From positions 1 to 38,484 of the forward strand of contig NZ_JAQGJD010000131.1 of the NCBI RefSeq assembly GCF_028290785.1: a stretch of DNA of 38,484 nt, given 5' to 3'. Positions 1 through 9,012 of the stretch are shown here, piece by piece. The stretch's first letter is position 1; each line of letters opens with the position of its first letter. The stretch comes from Tardiphaga sp. GTDB lineage: Bacteria; Pseudomonadota; Alphaproteobacteria; Rhizobiales; Xanthobacteraceae. The notes below the pieces were generated by a model. It saw only the letters and a program-made list of their open reading frames with translations, was not told where the DNA came from and made no database searches. The position numbers and the translations under genes were made by a program.

Positions 1-903
1 ATCGTCTATCCGACCTCGTTTGGCGCGCAGCACTTTGACACCGAGTGGCTGGTGGCTCCGGGCCAGGCGCTCGATCCGGAGCGCTACTTCATCGTGATTC
101 CGAACCTGTTCGGCAACGGGCTGTCGTCGTCGCCGTCGAATTCTGCGGAAGCGCTGGGCGACGCCCCCTACCCCCACGTCAGCTACCACGACGCCGTCGC
201 GGTACAGCACCGGCTGATGACCGAGCGGTTTGGCGTCTCCAAAATCGCCATGGTCTATGGCTGGTCGATGGGCGGCATGCAGGCCTATCACTGGGCGGCG
301 CGGTATCCCGAAATGGTCGAGCGCGCCGCCGTCGTCTGCGGCAGCGCCAAATGCTCACCGTTCAACCACGTGTTTCTCGAAGGCGTGAAGGCCGCGCTGA
401 CCGCCGACCCGGCTTTCGTCGATGGCCGCTTCGTATCGAAGCCCGCCGCGGGATTGCGCGCGATGGGCCGCGTCTATGCGGGCTGGGCGATGTCGCACGG
501 TTTCTACCGCGACGAGCTGTGGCGCGCGCTCGGCTTCAGCTCGCTCGAGGATTTTCTGGCGCGGTCATGGGACGTGGCTTTTACCAGGCGCGACGCGAAC
601 GACCTGCTGGCGCAGATATGGACTTGGCAGAACGGCGATATCAGCAACTGCAAAGCGTTCGGCGGCGACATGGCCAAGGCGATGGCCGCAATCCGGGCGC
701 GCGTGCTGCTGATGCCCGGCCAGACCGACGGCTATTTCCAGGTCGGCGACAACGAGGCCGAACTGGGCCGCCTCACGTCCGCGCGCTCCGCCGAACTGAA
801 GCCGATCCCCTCGCTGTACGGCCACCGCGCCGGCAACCCGGCGCTGATCCCGGCCGACCGCGCGTTTCTCAACGCCGCGATCACCGAATTCCTGAATACA
901 TGA
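1..903 (+). CDS. Alpha/beta-fold hydrolase, MetX/homoserine O-acetyltransferase-like (5' partial)
   Basis: The reading frame is open from the first base of the window, so the true start lies upstream; an internal ATG at 52 is unlikely to be the start because the preceding 17 codons (ending GAQHFDTEWLVAPG) fit the family. Visible hydrolase features are the nucleophile elbow GWSMGG with Ser, a late acidic loop (GQTDGYF) and a C-terminal His (YGHRAGNP), together a plausible Ser-Asp-His triad. The elbow followed by MQAYHWAARYP is typical of the MetX-like branch, which contains acyltransferases and plain esterases. The neighbouring desaturase starts 10 nt downstream on the same strand, so the two are probably co-transcribed. 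Nothing here supports a methionine-pathway role; the substrate is unknown. Confidence 0.85.
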   Translation: MVYPTSFGAQHFDTEWLVAPGQALDPERYFIVIPNLFGNGLSSSPSNSAEALGDAPYPHVSYHDAVAVQHRLMTERFGVSKIAMVYGWSMGGMQAYHWAARYPEMVERAAVVCGSAKCSPFNHVFLEGVKAALTADPAFVDGRFVSKPAAGLRAMGRVYAGWAMSHGFYRDELWRALGFSSLEDFLARSWDVAFTRRDANDLLAQIWTWQNGDISNCKAFGGDMAKAMAAIRARVLLMPGQTDGYFQVGDNEAELGRLTSARSAELKPIPSLYGHRAGNPALIPADRAFLNAAITEFLNT

Positions 904-913
904 GGACCGCCGC

Positions 914-1870
914 ATGACGATGGAAATGCAGCTCGACGGCAAGCTCGAAGGGCGTCCGCTGACGCCGGTGCAGCTCAAGGAACTGTCGGCAAAATCGAAC
1001 GCCCCCGGCGCGGCTCGCGCGCTGTCGCATTTTGGCGCCATCGGGCTAACCGGGACGCTGCTGTGGATCGTCATGACCCGCTACGGCGTGCTGTTCGCCG
1101 TGCCGCTGATCCTGGTGCAGGGCTATCTGGTCGCCTTCCTGTTCATGCCGGTCCACGAGGCCGCGCACCGAACGGTTTTCAGGACGAAATTTCTCAACAC
1201 CGTGCTCGGCCACCTGTCGGCCCTGACCATCATGTACCCCTACGAGTACTACACGCTGTTTCACTGGGATCACCACCGCTTCACCCAGGATTCGGAACGC
1301 GATCCCGAACTGATGTTCGCCACCGTGCCGACCTCCGACACCCAGCTCGCCATCGCCTATTCCGGCATCGTCTACCTGTTCAAGCGGACCCGGCTGATGT
1401 TCCGCCACGCGCTCACCGGCGAGGTGGTGGTGCCATGGATCCCGGAGAACAAGCGCGCCATGGTGGTTCGCGAGGCGCGCGCCTATGTCGGCGTCTATCT
1501 GGTGCTGCTGATCGCCTCGGTGGCGCTGTCCTCGACGCTGCTGCTGTGGGTCTGGCTGATCCCGCTGGTGGTGGGCCAATGGTTCCTGCGGCCGTATCTG
1601 TTCGCCGAGCACACCGGCTGCGACCACACCCGCAGCGCCTTCGAGAACACCAGGACGACCTATACCGGGCAGTTGATGAAGTGGTTCACCTGGAACATGC
1701 CGTTCCATGTCGAGCACCACGCCTACCCTTCCGTGCCATTCCACGCGCTGCCGAAGCTCAACGAGATCATCGACGACCGCATCGCCTATCGCGGCCAAGG
1801 CTACCTCGCCGTGACGCGGCAAACCTGGGCATGGTTTCGAAGGGCGCGGCAGACGGGGACGGCTGGATAA
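914..1870 (+). CDS. Membrane fatty acid desaturase family protein
   Basis: A 318-residue integral membrane di-iron protein. The histidine boxes are present: HEAAH (residues 81-85), HWDHH (117-121), EHTGCDH (232-238) and HVEHH (265-269), in the usual order and separated by hydrophobic spans (about 43-78 and 192-225). This is the pattern of membrane desaturases and hydroxylases that act on acyl chains or related lipids. The ATG at 914 follows the preceding hydrolase stop by 10 nt with an AGGA-like ribosome site in the gap, suggesting an operon. Desaturase, hydroxylase and ketolase activities cannot be separated from the sequence alone. A dispersed palindromic repeat lies just downstream. Confidence 0.9.
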   Translation: MTMEMQLDGKLEGRPLTPVQLKELSAKSNAPGAARALSHFGAIGLTGTLLWIVMTRYGVLFAVPLILVQGYLVAFLFMPVHEAAHRTVFRTKFLNTVLGHLSALTIMYPYEYYTLFHWDHHRFTQDSERDPELMFATVPTSDTQLAIAYSGIVYLFKRTRLMFRHALTGEVVVPWIPENKRAMVVREARAYVGVYLVLLIASVALSSTLLLWVWLIPLVVGQWFLRPYLFAEHTGCDHTRSAFENTRTTYTGQLMKWFTWNMPFHVEHHAYPSVPFHALPKLNEIIDDRIAYRGQGYLAVTRQTWAWFRRARQTGTAG

Positions 1871-1908
1871 CTCCAAGCGTTCTCGTCAGGGGTCAGGCCA
1901 CATTATTT

Positions 1909-2028
1909 CGTCATTGCGAGGAGCCCTTGCGACGAAGCAATCCAGTTCTTCTTCCCTTGTGGCTTCTGGATTGCCGCGTCGCTTCGCGAAGGGGAAAGCC
2001 AACGGCTTTCCCTGACCTCGCAATGACG
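1909..2028. repeat. Dispersed palindromic intergenic repeat (Bradyrhizobium REP-like)
   Basis: The ends are a perfect 13-bp inverted repeat (CGTCATTGCGAGG at 1909-1921, its complement at 2016-2028). Nested inside are GCAATCCAG/CTGGATTGC (1937-1945 and 1966-1974) and a tight hairpin GGGAAAGCC-AAC-GGCTTTCCC (1992-2012). Elements with the TCATTGCGAG...CAATCCAG theme are found in many copies between genes in Bradyrhizobium and relatives (from memory). This one sits between convergent genes, where its hairpins could end or stabilise both transcripts. Confidence 0.8.
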
Positions 2029-2054
2029 ACTGCAGGCTGGATCCATTCCGGAAT

Positions 2055-2642
2055 TTAGCGCTTCGCCAGCACCGAGCTCACCAGCTTTTCCGCATAGTCC
2101 TTCGTCAAGGCGCGAAATCCGAAGACGTACTGATAGAACAGCGTGCCGTAGATCCGGTCGTACAGATCGCCGGCGGCCTCCGTTGCCCCGATGCTGGCGT
2201 CCTCCTGCCCGGCCTTGATGATGGCCACGACCATGTCGCGCCGAATCGCGAGATAGCGTTCCGAAAAAATCTTCGCCGAGCCGGTGACGGCGATGCAATC
2301 GGCGATGACGGCGAGCTGCACCTTGCCGAAATCGCTGTTCAGCGCCGCAACATAGGCCGACGCGTGCTGTTTCAGCCGCATCAGCGCATCGCCCTTGTCG
2401 GCCAATGGCAGTTTCGACTCGGCCTGGCGCAGGAAGGCGTCGATCAGCAGCGCTTCGCGCGTCGGCCACCATTTGTAGATCGTCATCTTGGAGACGCCGG
2501 AGTGCCGGGCGACCGCATCGATACTGGTCGCGGCCAAGCCTTCGGACGCCATCATGCGATAGGCGCTCTCCAGAATCGCCTGCTCGGTCTCCGCCGATCG
2601 CGGACGGCCGCGACGAACCGGCCGGGCCTCGACGCCGGTCAC
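2055..2642 (-). CDS. TetR/AcrR family transcriptional regulator
   Basis: A 195-residue protein. The N-terminus RRGRPRSAETEQAIL leads into a TetR helix-turn-helix (about residues 35-64, LAATSIDAVARHSGVSKMTIYKWW), followed by an all-helical ligand-binding region with no recognisable subfamily signature. The start is GTG, chosen because GGAGAG lies about 7 nt upstream. The gene is 122 nt downstream of, and on the same strand as, the RND efflux operon, so it could be its last gene or have its own promoter. TetR proteins commonly repress adjacent RND pumps; the 21-bp palindrome at the head of the operon is a candidate operator for it (inference). Confidence 0.9.
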   Translation of the reverse strand: MTGVEARPVRRGRPRSAETEQAILESAYRMMASEGLAATSIDAVARHSGVSKMTIYKWWPTREALLIDAFLRQAESKLPLADKGDALMRLKQHASAYVAALNSDFGKVQLAVIADCIAVTGSAKIFSERYLAIRRDMVVAIIKAGQEDASIGATEAAGDLYDRIYGTLFYQYVFGFRALTKDYAEKLVSSVLAKR

Positions 2643-2764
2643 CGCAACTCTCCGAAGGCTCTGACCGAATGCAATGCGATGACCGCCGTTGGGTGGGTGG
2701 GAGTGTGGCTCGCCCGTCTCTACATGAATTCACGCCAACAGGGAATCTTACGGGCCATTCCCGG

Positions 2765-5700
2765 TCACCGCACCGGCCGAGGTCGCCGCCGCGCGAAACG
2801 CCTCACATCCTCCATCACCAGATAGATCACCGGCGTCATATACAGCGTGAAGAACTGCGCCACGATCAGGCCGCCGACGATGGCGATGCCCAGCGGCTGG
2901 CGCAGTTCGAAGCCCGGCCCGGTGCCGATCGCGATCGGCACCGCGCTGAAAATGGCCGCCAGCATGGTCATGGTGATCGGCCGGACCCTCAGCCGCGCGG
3001 CCTCGCGGATCGCCTCGGAGGCGTCGAGGCCGCGGTTGCGTTCGGCATCGAGTGCGAAATCGACCATCATGATGGCGTTCTTCATCACCATGCCGACCAG
3101 CAGGATGCAGGCGATCGAGGTCACCAGAGTGAACTGGATCTTCGTCGCCCACAGCGCCAGCAGCGCGCCGAATACGGTCGGCGGCAGCGTCGACAGGATG
3201 GTAAGCGGGTGGATGGTGCTCTCGTAAAGCACGCCCAGCGCGATGTAGATCGCCACCAGTGCCGCGGCGAACAGCAGCATCTGCTTCCAGCCGGAACTGT
3301 CGGCCTCCTTGGCCTCGCCGCGGAATTCGGCCTTGACCTCGTCGGGCAGCCGGGCGGCCGCCTCCGCCTTGCGGATCGCAGCGATGGCCTCGCCGAGCGG
3401 CACGCCGGGTTTGGTGTCGAAGGAAATGGTCGCGGAAGGAAACTGCGCGCTGTGCCGAACCCACATGGCGGCATGGGCCCGCGACGGCCGCGTCAGGGCC
3501 GCGAGCGGCACCGCGCCGCCGCCGGCGCTGGCCACGTAAAGCTGGCCCAGTACCGAGGGATCGAGCGAGGCCTGCGGATCGACCTCATAGATCACCCGTG
3601 AATAGTTGGTCGGCAGGAACAGCAGATTGATCTGGCGCTGCCCGAAGGCGTCGTTGAGGGTGTTGTCGATCGCCACCGAGGTGACGCCGAGCGCCGCGGC
3701 GCGCCAGCGATCGATGGTCAGCCCGGCCTGCAGGCCACCGGTCTCCCAACTGGAGATCACGTCGGTCACCTCCGGCAAGGCGCGGACGCGGCGGATCATG
3801 CCTTCGGCGGCGCGGGTGACCTCCTCGCCATCGACGCCCCACATCGTGTATTGATAGCGCGACGAACTGGACTGGGTTCCGAGATTGAGATCCTGCAGCG
3901 GCACGAAGAACACGCGGATGCCGCTGATTTGGGCCATCCTCCCGCGCAGCCGCGCAATCACCTTCTGGATGTCCATCTTGCGCTGCTCGGGCGGCTTCAG
4001 CGCCACCAGCATCTGTCCGATGCTCAACGCGCCGCCATTGCCCTCGCCGATATAGGAAACGAGGCCAGACACCGCGGGGTCCTGCTGGATCGCGGTGCCC
4101 ACTGCGCGCTGCATCTCCTCCATGGCGGCGAAGGAAATGCTGGGCGGCGCGATAGTGCGCACGAACATCACCCCGGTGTCCTGGGTCGGCATAAAACCTT
4201 TCGGCAGGATCAGGTAGATCCACACGGTGGCGCCGGTCACGGCCAGCGTCAACGCGACCGCGATGAAACGATGACGCAGCGCCCCGTCGAGGCTGCGGGC
4301 GTAGAAGGCGGCGAGCCGGCCGGGGGCCCGCGCCGTGTCATGCGCGGCGTGTGGTCGGCCACGCCCCAGCAGTTGCGCGCACAGCATCGGCGTCAGCGTC
4401 AGCGACACCGCGGCGGAGGCGACGATCGCCACCACCAGCGTGACGCCGAATTCGCGAAAATAGCGGCCGACGATATCCGGCATGAACAGGATCGGGATCA
4501 GTGCGGCGACCAGCGCCACGGTGATCGAGATCACCGTGAAGGCCATCTGGCGCACGCCGGCGATGGACGCCTGCAACGCGGTTTCGCCGTCGTCCATCCG
4601 GCGCATGATGTTCTCGATCATGATGATGGCGTCATCGACCACGAAGCCGGTGGCAATGGTCAGCGCCATCAGGCTGAGATTGTCGAGGCTGTGGCCGCAG
4701 AGATTCATGACGAACAGGGTCGCCGCCAGCGAGACGGGGATGGTGACGCTGGGGATCACCGTGGCCCAGAATCGCTTCAGGAACAGCGCGATCACCACGA
4801 TCACCAGCGCCGAGGCGATCAGCAGCGTCAGCTCGACATCCGCCACCGCGGCGCGGATCAGGCTAGTGCGGTCGTAGACGGTGCGGATCTTGACCGCCGG
4901 CGGCAGCCAGTGCTCGATCTCCGGCAGCATCGCCTTCACCGCATCGACGGTTTCCACCACATTGGCGTCCGGCTGCTTGTAGACATAGAGCACGACGCCG
5001 CGCTGCGTGCCGTACCAGCCGGCCAACCGGTTGTTGATCACGCTGTCGGTAACGGTGGCGACGTCGCCGAGCCGCACCGGCGCGCCGTTGCGCCACGCCA
5101 CCACCACCTCGCGATAGTCGATCGCCTTGAGCAACTGGTCGTTGGCCTCGATGGTATAGCGCTGGTTGTCGGTGGACACCGCACCCTTCGGCAGGTTCTG
5201 CGACGCCGCCACGATCGCCACGCGCGCCGCCTCCAGCGACAGGCTCATCGCCGCCATCCGGCTCGGCGACACCTGGATGCGAACCGCGCTCTTCTCGCCG
5301 CCGGTGATGTAGACCCGCGCCACCCCCGGCAACTGCGACAGCTTTGGCGAGATCACGCCATCGGCGAGATCATAGACCTCGCCTGCGGTCAGGATGTCGG
5401 AGGTCAGCGCCAGCGAGATCACGGCAAAGCCGGCCGGGTTGGATTTCCAGTACACCGGCGGCCATGCACCGCTCTTCGGCAGATCGGGTCCCGCCGCATT
5501 GATCGCCGCCTGCACGGCGCCCGCGGCGGTATCGACATCGACCGAGAGATCGAACTGCGTGACGATGCTGGCGCCGCCCATGCCGCTATAGGACGACATC
5601 TCGACCACGCCGGGGATCAGGCCGATGGTCCGCTCGAGCGGCTGCGCGAGCGATGTCGCCACGGTATTCGGGCTGGCGCCGGGAAACGGCGCATAGACCT

Positions 5701-5836
5701 CGATGGTCGGCCGCTCAACCGCGGGCAACGATGCGATCGGCAATCGCGAATAGGCGACTGCGCCGAGCAATAGCACGCCGACCATCAGCAGCGAGGTGGC
5801 CACCGGCCGCAGGATGAACTGCGCGGTGACGCTCAC
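2765..5836 (-). CDS. RND multidrug efflux permease (MdtC/MuxC-like)
   Basis: A 1023-residue inner-membrane proton antiporter of the HAE-RND family. It has the N-terminal transmembrane helix and FPGASPNTVATSLAQPLE porter motif, the TM4 proton-relay aspartates D401-D402 in FVVDDAI, and the late Lys in MKNAIMMVDFA (near residue 918). Length and architecture match the second permease of MdtABC/MuxABC systems. The start is GTG, overlapping the previous permease stop by 4 nt (GTGA), which implies translational coupling. Two different permeases in tandem are expected to form a heterotrimer with one adaptor. No outer-membrane channel gene is in the window, so a TolC-type partner must be elsewhere. 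Substrates are unknown. Confidence 0.93.
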   Translation of the reverse strand: MSVTAQFILRPVATSLLMVGVLLLGAVAYSRLPIASLPAVERPTIEVYAPFPGASPNTVATSLAQPLERTIGLIPGVVEMSSYSGMGGASIVTQFDLSVDVDTAAGAVQAAINAAGPDLPKSGAWPPVYWKSNPAGFAVISLALTSDILTAGEVYDLADGVISPKLSQLPGVARVYITGGEKSAVRIQVSPSRMAAMSLSLEAARVAIVAASQNLPKGAVSTDNQRYTIEANDQLLKAIDYREVVVAWRNGAPVRLGDVATVTDSVINNRLAGWYGTQRGVVLYVYKQPDANVVETVDAVKAMLPEIEHWLPPAVKIRTVYDRTSLIRAAVADVELTLLIASALVIVVIALFLKRFWATVIPSVTIPVSLAATLFVMNLCGHSLDNLSLMALTIATGFVVDDAIIMIENIMRRMDDGETALQASIAGVRQMAFTVISITVALVAALIPILFMPDIVGRYFREFGVTLVVAIVASAAVSLTLTPMLCAQLLGRGRPHAAHDTARAPGRLAAFYARSLDGALRHRFIAVALTLAVTGATVWIYLILPKGFMPTQDTGVMFVRTIAPPSISFAAMEEMQRAVGTAIQQDPAVSGLVSYIGEGNGGALSIGQMLVALKPPEQRKMDIQKVIARLRGRMAQISGIRVFFVPLQDLNLGTQSSSSRYQYTMWGVDGEEVTRAAEGMIRRVRALPEVTDVISSWETGGLQAGLTIDRWRAAALGVTSVAIDNTLNDAFGQRQINLLFLPTNYSRVIYEVDPQASLDPSVLGQLYVASAGGGAVPLAALTRPSRAHAAMWVRHSAQFPSATISFDTKPGVPLGEAIAAIRKAEAAARLPDEVKAEFRGEAKEADSSGWKQMLLFAAALVAIYIALGVLYESTIHPLTILSTLPPTVFGALLALWATKIQFTLVTSIACILLVGMVMKNAIMMVDFALDAERNRGLDASEAIREAARLRVRPITMTMLAAIFSAVPIAIGTGPGFELRQPLGIAIVGGLIVAQFFTLYMTPVIYLVMEDVRRFARRRPRPVR

Positions 5837-8800
5837 GGCAGACTGGCCTCGACTGGCACCGCGGCGGCGGCCGGTCTCGCCCGTTCGATGCGCGCGCGCA
5901 ACGAGGCAAAGGCGAGGTAGATCACCGGCGTGGTGTAGAGCGTCAGCACTTGCGAGACGATCAACCCGCCGACGATCGCGATGCCCAGTGGCTGGCGCAG
6001 TTCAGCGCCGGTGCCGGCGCCGATCGCCAGCGGCAGCGCGCCGAACAGCGCTGCCATGGTCGTCATCATGATCGGGCGGAAGCGCAGGATGCAGGCCTGC
6101 CGGATCGCGTCGAAGGACGACATGCCTTCCTCGCGCTCGGCGGCGAGGGCAAAATCAACCATCATGATGGCGTTCTTCTTGACGATGCCGATCAGCAGCA
6201 CGATGCCGATCAGCGAAATCAGGTTGAGGTCCTGGTTGCACAGCATCAGCGCCAGCAACGCACCGACCCCCGCCGAAGGCAGCGTCGACAGGATGGTGAT
6301 CGGGTGGATGTAGCTCTCATAGAGCATGCCGAGGATCAGATAGACGGTGACGATCGCCGCCAGCAGCAACCATTTTTCGTCCGCCAGCGACTTGGCGAAT
6401 TCGGCGGCGGCGCCGACCAGTTTGGTGGTCACCGAGTCCGGCATGCCGATCTGCCGTTCGGTGCGCCTGAGAGCCTCGACGGCCTGGCCGAGCGACACGC
6501 CGGCGGCGAGATTGAACGACACCGTGGTGGCGGGAAACAGCCCCTGGTGCGAGATCAGCAGCGGCGCCGGCTTTCGCGCGATCCTGGCGAACGCCGACAG
6601 CGGCACCGCCGAGGACGCCTTGCTGAAGGCGCTCCCTATGCCGCTGCTCTGCTGGTCGATACTGCTGGCCTGGGACGCCGCCGCGGTGACGTAGATCCGG
6701 CCCAGAATATCGGGATCGCCGCGCAACGCGGGATCGACTTCGAGCACCACGTGATACTGCGTCAGCGGCCCGAACACGGTCGCGATCTGGCGCTGGCCAA
6801 ACGCGTCGTACAGCGTCTGGTCGATGGTATTCATGGTCACGCCATAGGCCGCGGCGGTTTGACGATCGATCTCGATCGACATCTGCAGGCCGGAATCCTG
6901 GCGGTCGTCGGTGACGTCCGCGAGTTCCGGCTGCTGGCGCAGCGCCTCGACCAGCCGCGCGCTCCAGATCTTCAGTTCGGTTTCGTCGAGATCCTGCAGA
7001 ACATATTGATACTGCGTGCGCGCGACCTGGGTTTCGATCTGCAGGTCCTGCGCCGGCTGCAGGTGCAGGGTGATGCCCGGCACGCCGGCCGTTGCGGCCT
7101 GCAGCCGCTCCATGATCGCTGAAGCCGACGCCTTGCGCTGGTCCGGTGCGCCGATATCGATATAGAGCCTACCGCTGTTCAGGGTGGTGTTAACGGTGCC
7201 GGCGCCGACGAAGCTGTCCACCGTGACCACGTCGGGATCGCGCGAGACAATGGCTGCGACCTGCTGCTGGCGTTCCGACATCGCGGCAAAGGAAATGTCC
7301 TGCGCGGCGTCCGTCGTGCCGATCAGCAGGCCGGTGTCCTGCTGCGGCAGAAACCCCTTCTGGATCGTGGCATAAAGCAGCCCGGTGGCGATCACCGTCA
7401 GCACAGTGAAGGCCAGCGTCAGACGGCGATGCCGCAGCACCCAGTCGAGACCGCGGACGTAGAGATTGAGGACGCCGTCAAAGCCGCGCTCGCTCCAGCG
7501 AAACAGCCGGCCGCGCACCTGGTCCGGCGGATCGGGGCGCAGCAAGGTGGCGCACATCATCGGCGTCAAGGTCAGCGACACCACGCCGGAGATGATCACC
7601 GCCAATGACAGCGTGATGGCGAATTCGCGGAACAGCCGGCCGACCACGCCGCCCATCAGCAGCAGCGGGATGAACACCGCAATCAGCGAGATGGTCAGCG
7701 AGACGATGGTGAAGCCGATCTGCCGCGCCCCCTTCAGCGCCGCCGGCAGCGGCTTTTCGCCGGCCTCGATGTAGCGCACGATGTTCTCGATCATCACGAT
7801 CGCATCGTCGACCACGAACCCGGAGGCGATGGTCAGCGCCATCAGCGAGAGATTGTCGAGGCTGAAGCCGCACAGCGCCATGCCGCCGAAGGTGGCGATC
7901 AACGACACCGGCAGCGTCACGCTGGGGATCACGGTGGCCCAGAATTTCCGCAGGAACACGAAGATCACCATCACCACCAGCGCCACCGTCAGCACCAGCG
8001 TGAACTGCACATCGGCGATGGCGGCGCGGATCGTAGTGGTGCGGTCGGTGACCACGGTGACCTTCAGCGCGGCGGGCAGCGAGGCCTGCAGCTTCGGTAG
8101 CGCCGCCTTGACCGCCTCCACCACGTTGATGGTGTTGGCGCCGGGCTGGCGCTGGATGTCGAGCAGCACCGCCGGTGTGCCCTGGAACCAGGCCGCCTGC
8201 TCGGAATCCTCGATGCTGTCGATGGCCTTGCCGACGTCGCGCAACAGCACCGGCGCGCCGTTGCGATAGGCGACCACCGCGTCCTGATAGGCGTCGGCGG
8301 TGAACAACTGGTCGTTGGCATCGACGTGAAACGCCTGCCGTGGCCCGTCCAGCGATCCCTTGGGATTGTCGGCGGTGGTGGCTGCGATGCCGCGGCGGAC
8401 GTCGTCCAGTGACATGCCAAGCCCGGCGAGGCGGTCGGGGTTGACCTGCAGCCGCACGGCGCGGGTCTGGCCGCCTTGCACGGCGACCGCGCCAACGCCA
8501 GAAATCTGCGACAGTTTTGGCACGATCACCGTGACCGCGTAGTCGTTGACCTCGTGCAGCGGCAGCGTCTCCGACGTCAGCGCCAGGATCAACACCGGCG
8601 TGTCGGCGGGATTGACCAGATGATAGGTCGGCGGGCTCGGCAACTGCCCGACCGGGATCCAGCCCGCCGCGGCGTTGATCTTGCCCTGCACGTCCTGCGC
8701 CGCGGAATCGATCTTTCGCGTCAGGTCGAATTGCAGGGTGATCTGGCTGTTGCCATAGGAGCTGGTCGAACTCATCGACACCAGGCCGGAGATGGTGCCG

Positions 8801-9006
8801 AAGTAATGTTCCAGCGGCGCGGTGATCGAGGTCTCGACCACGGTGGCCGATGCGCCGGGATACGGCGTCACCACCTGGATGGTGGGGAAATCCACGCTCG
8901 GCAGCGGCGCAATCGGCAGCGCGCGGTATCCCAGCAGGCCGAGCAGCAGGATGGCCACGATCAACAGCGTGGTGGCGATCGGGCGCAGGATGAAAGGCGC
9001 GGACAT
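5833..9006 (-). CDS. RND multidrug efflux permease (MdtB/MuxB-like)
   Basis: A 1057-residue HAE-RND permease. The N-terminal helix is followed by PYPGASATVVETSITAPLE; the TM4 aspartates are D400-D401 (FVVDDAI) and the late GIVKKNAIMMVDFAL carries the relay Lys. It starts with ATG 6 nt after the adaptor stop and overlaps the next permease by 4 nt, so adaptor, MdtB-like and MdtC-like proteins are one translational unit. An inserted Ser/Ala/Gln-rich stretch in the second porter half (AAASQASSIDQQSSGIGSAF, encoded near 6620-6690) makes it somewhat longer than its partner. Its role is drug, bile-salt or metabolite extrusion with the proton gradient; specificity cannot be read from the sequence. 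Confidence 0.93.
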   Translation of the reverse strand: MSAPFILRPIATTLLIVAILLLGLLGYRALPIAPLPSVDFPTIQVVTPYPGASATVVETSITAPLEHYFGTISGLVSMSSTSSYGNSQITLQFDLTRKIDSAAQDVQGKINAAAGWIPVGQLPSPPTYHLVNPADTPVLILALTSETLPLHEVNDYAVTVIVPKLSQISGVGAVAVQGGQTRAVRLQVNPDRLAGLGMSLDDVRRGIAATTADNPKGSLDGPRQAFHVDANDQLFTADAYQDAVVAYRNGAPVLLRDVGKAIDSIEDSEQAAWFQGTPAVLLDIQRQPGANTINVVEAVKAALPKLQASLPAALKVTVVTDRTTTIRAAIADVQFTLVLTVALVVMVIFVFLRKFWATVIPSVTLPVSLIATFGGMALCGFSLDNLSLMALTIASGFVVDDAIVMIENIVRYIEAGEKPLPAALKGARQIGFTIVSLTISLIAVFIPLLLMGGVVGRLFREFAITLSLAVIISGVVSLTLTPMMCATLLRPDPPDQVRGRLFRWSERGFDGVLNLYVRGLDWVLRHRRLTLAFTVLTVIATGLLYATIQKGFLPQQDTGLLIGTTDAAQDISFAAMSERQQQVAAIVSRDPDVVTVDSFVGAGTVNTTLNSGRLYIDIGAPDQRKASASAIMERLQAATAGVPGITLHLQPAQDLQIETQVARTQYQYVLQDLDETELKIWSARLVEALRQQPELADVTDDRQDSGLQMSIEIDRQTAAAYGVTMNTIDQTLYDAFGQRQIATVFGPLTQYHVVLEVDPALRGDPDILGRIYVTAAASQASSIDQQSSGIGSAFSKASSAVPLSAFARIARKPAPLLISHQGLFPATTVSFNLAAGVSLGQAVEALRRTERQIGMPDSVTTKLVGAAAEFAKSLADEKWLLLAAIVTVYLILGMLYESYIHPITILSTLPSAGVGALLALMLCNQDLNLISLIGIVLLIGIVKKNAIMMVDFALAAEREEGMSSFDAIRQACILRFRPIMMTTMAALFGALPLAIGAGTGAELRQPLGIAIVGGLIVSQVLTLYTTPVIYLAFASLRARIERARPAAAAVPVEASLP

Positions 9007-9012
9007 CGGGCG

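Noticed and set aside
1903..2733. A 276-codon frame overlapping the TetR gene
   Set aside because: It lacks the helix-turn-helix signature and its end is the translated REP-like repeat; the 195-residue frame is the clear TetR protein.
3851..5773. A 640-codon open frame antisense to the MdtC-like permease, and similar long frames opposite the MdtB-like permease, the adaptor and the M56 gene
   Set aside because: His/Arg/Gln/Asp-rich translations with no family features; they mirror high-GC genes on the other strand.
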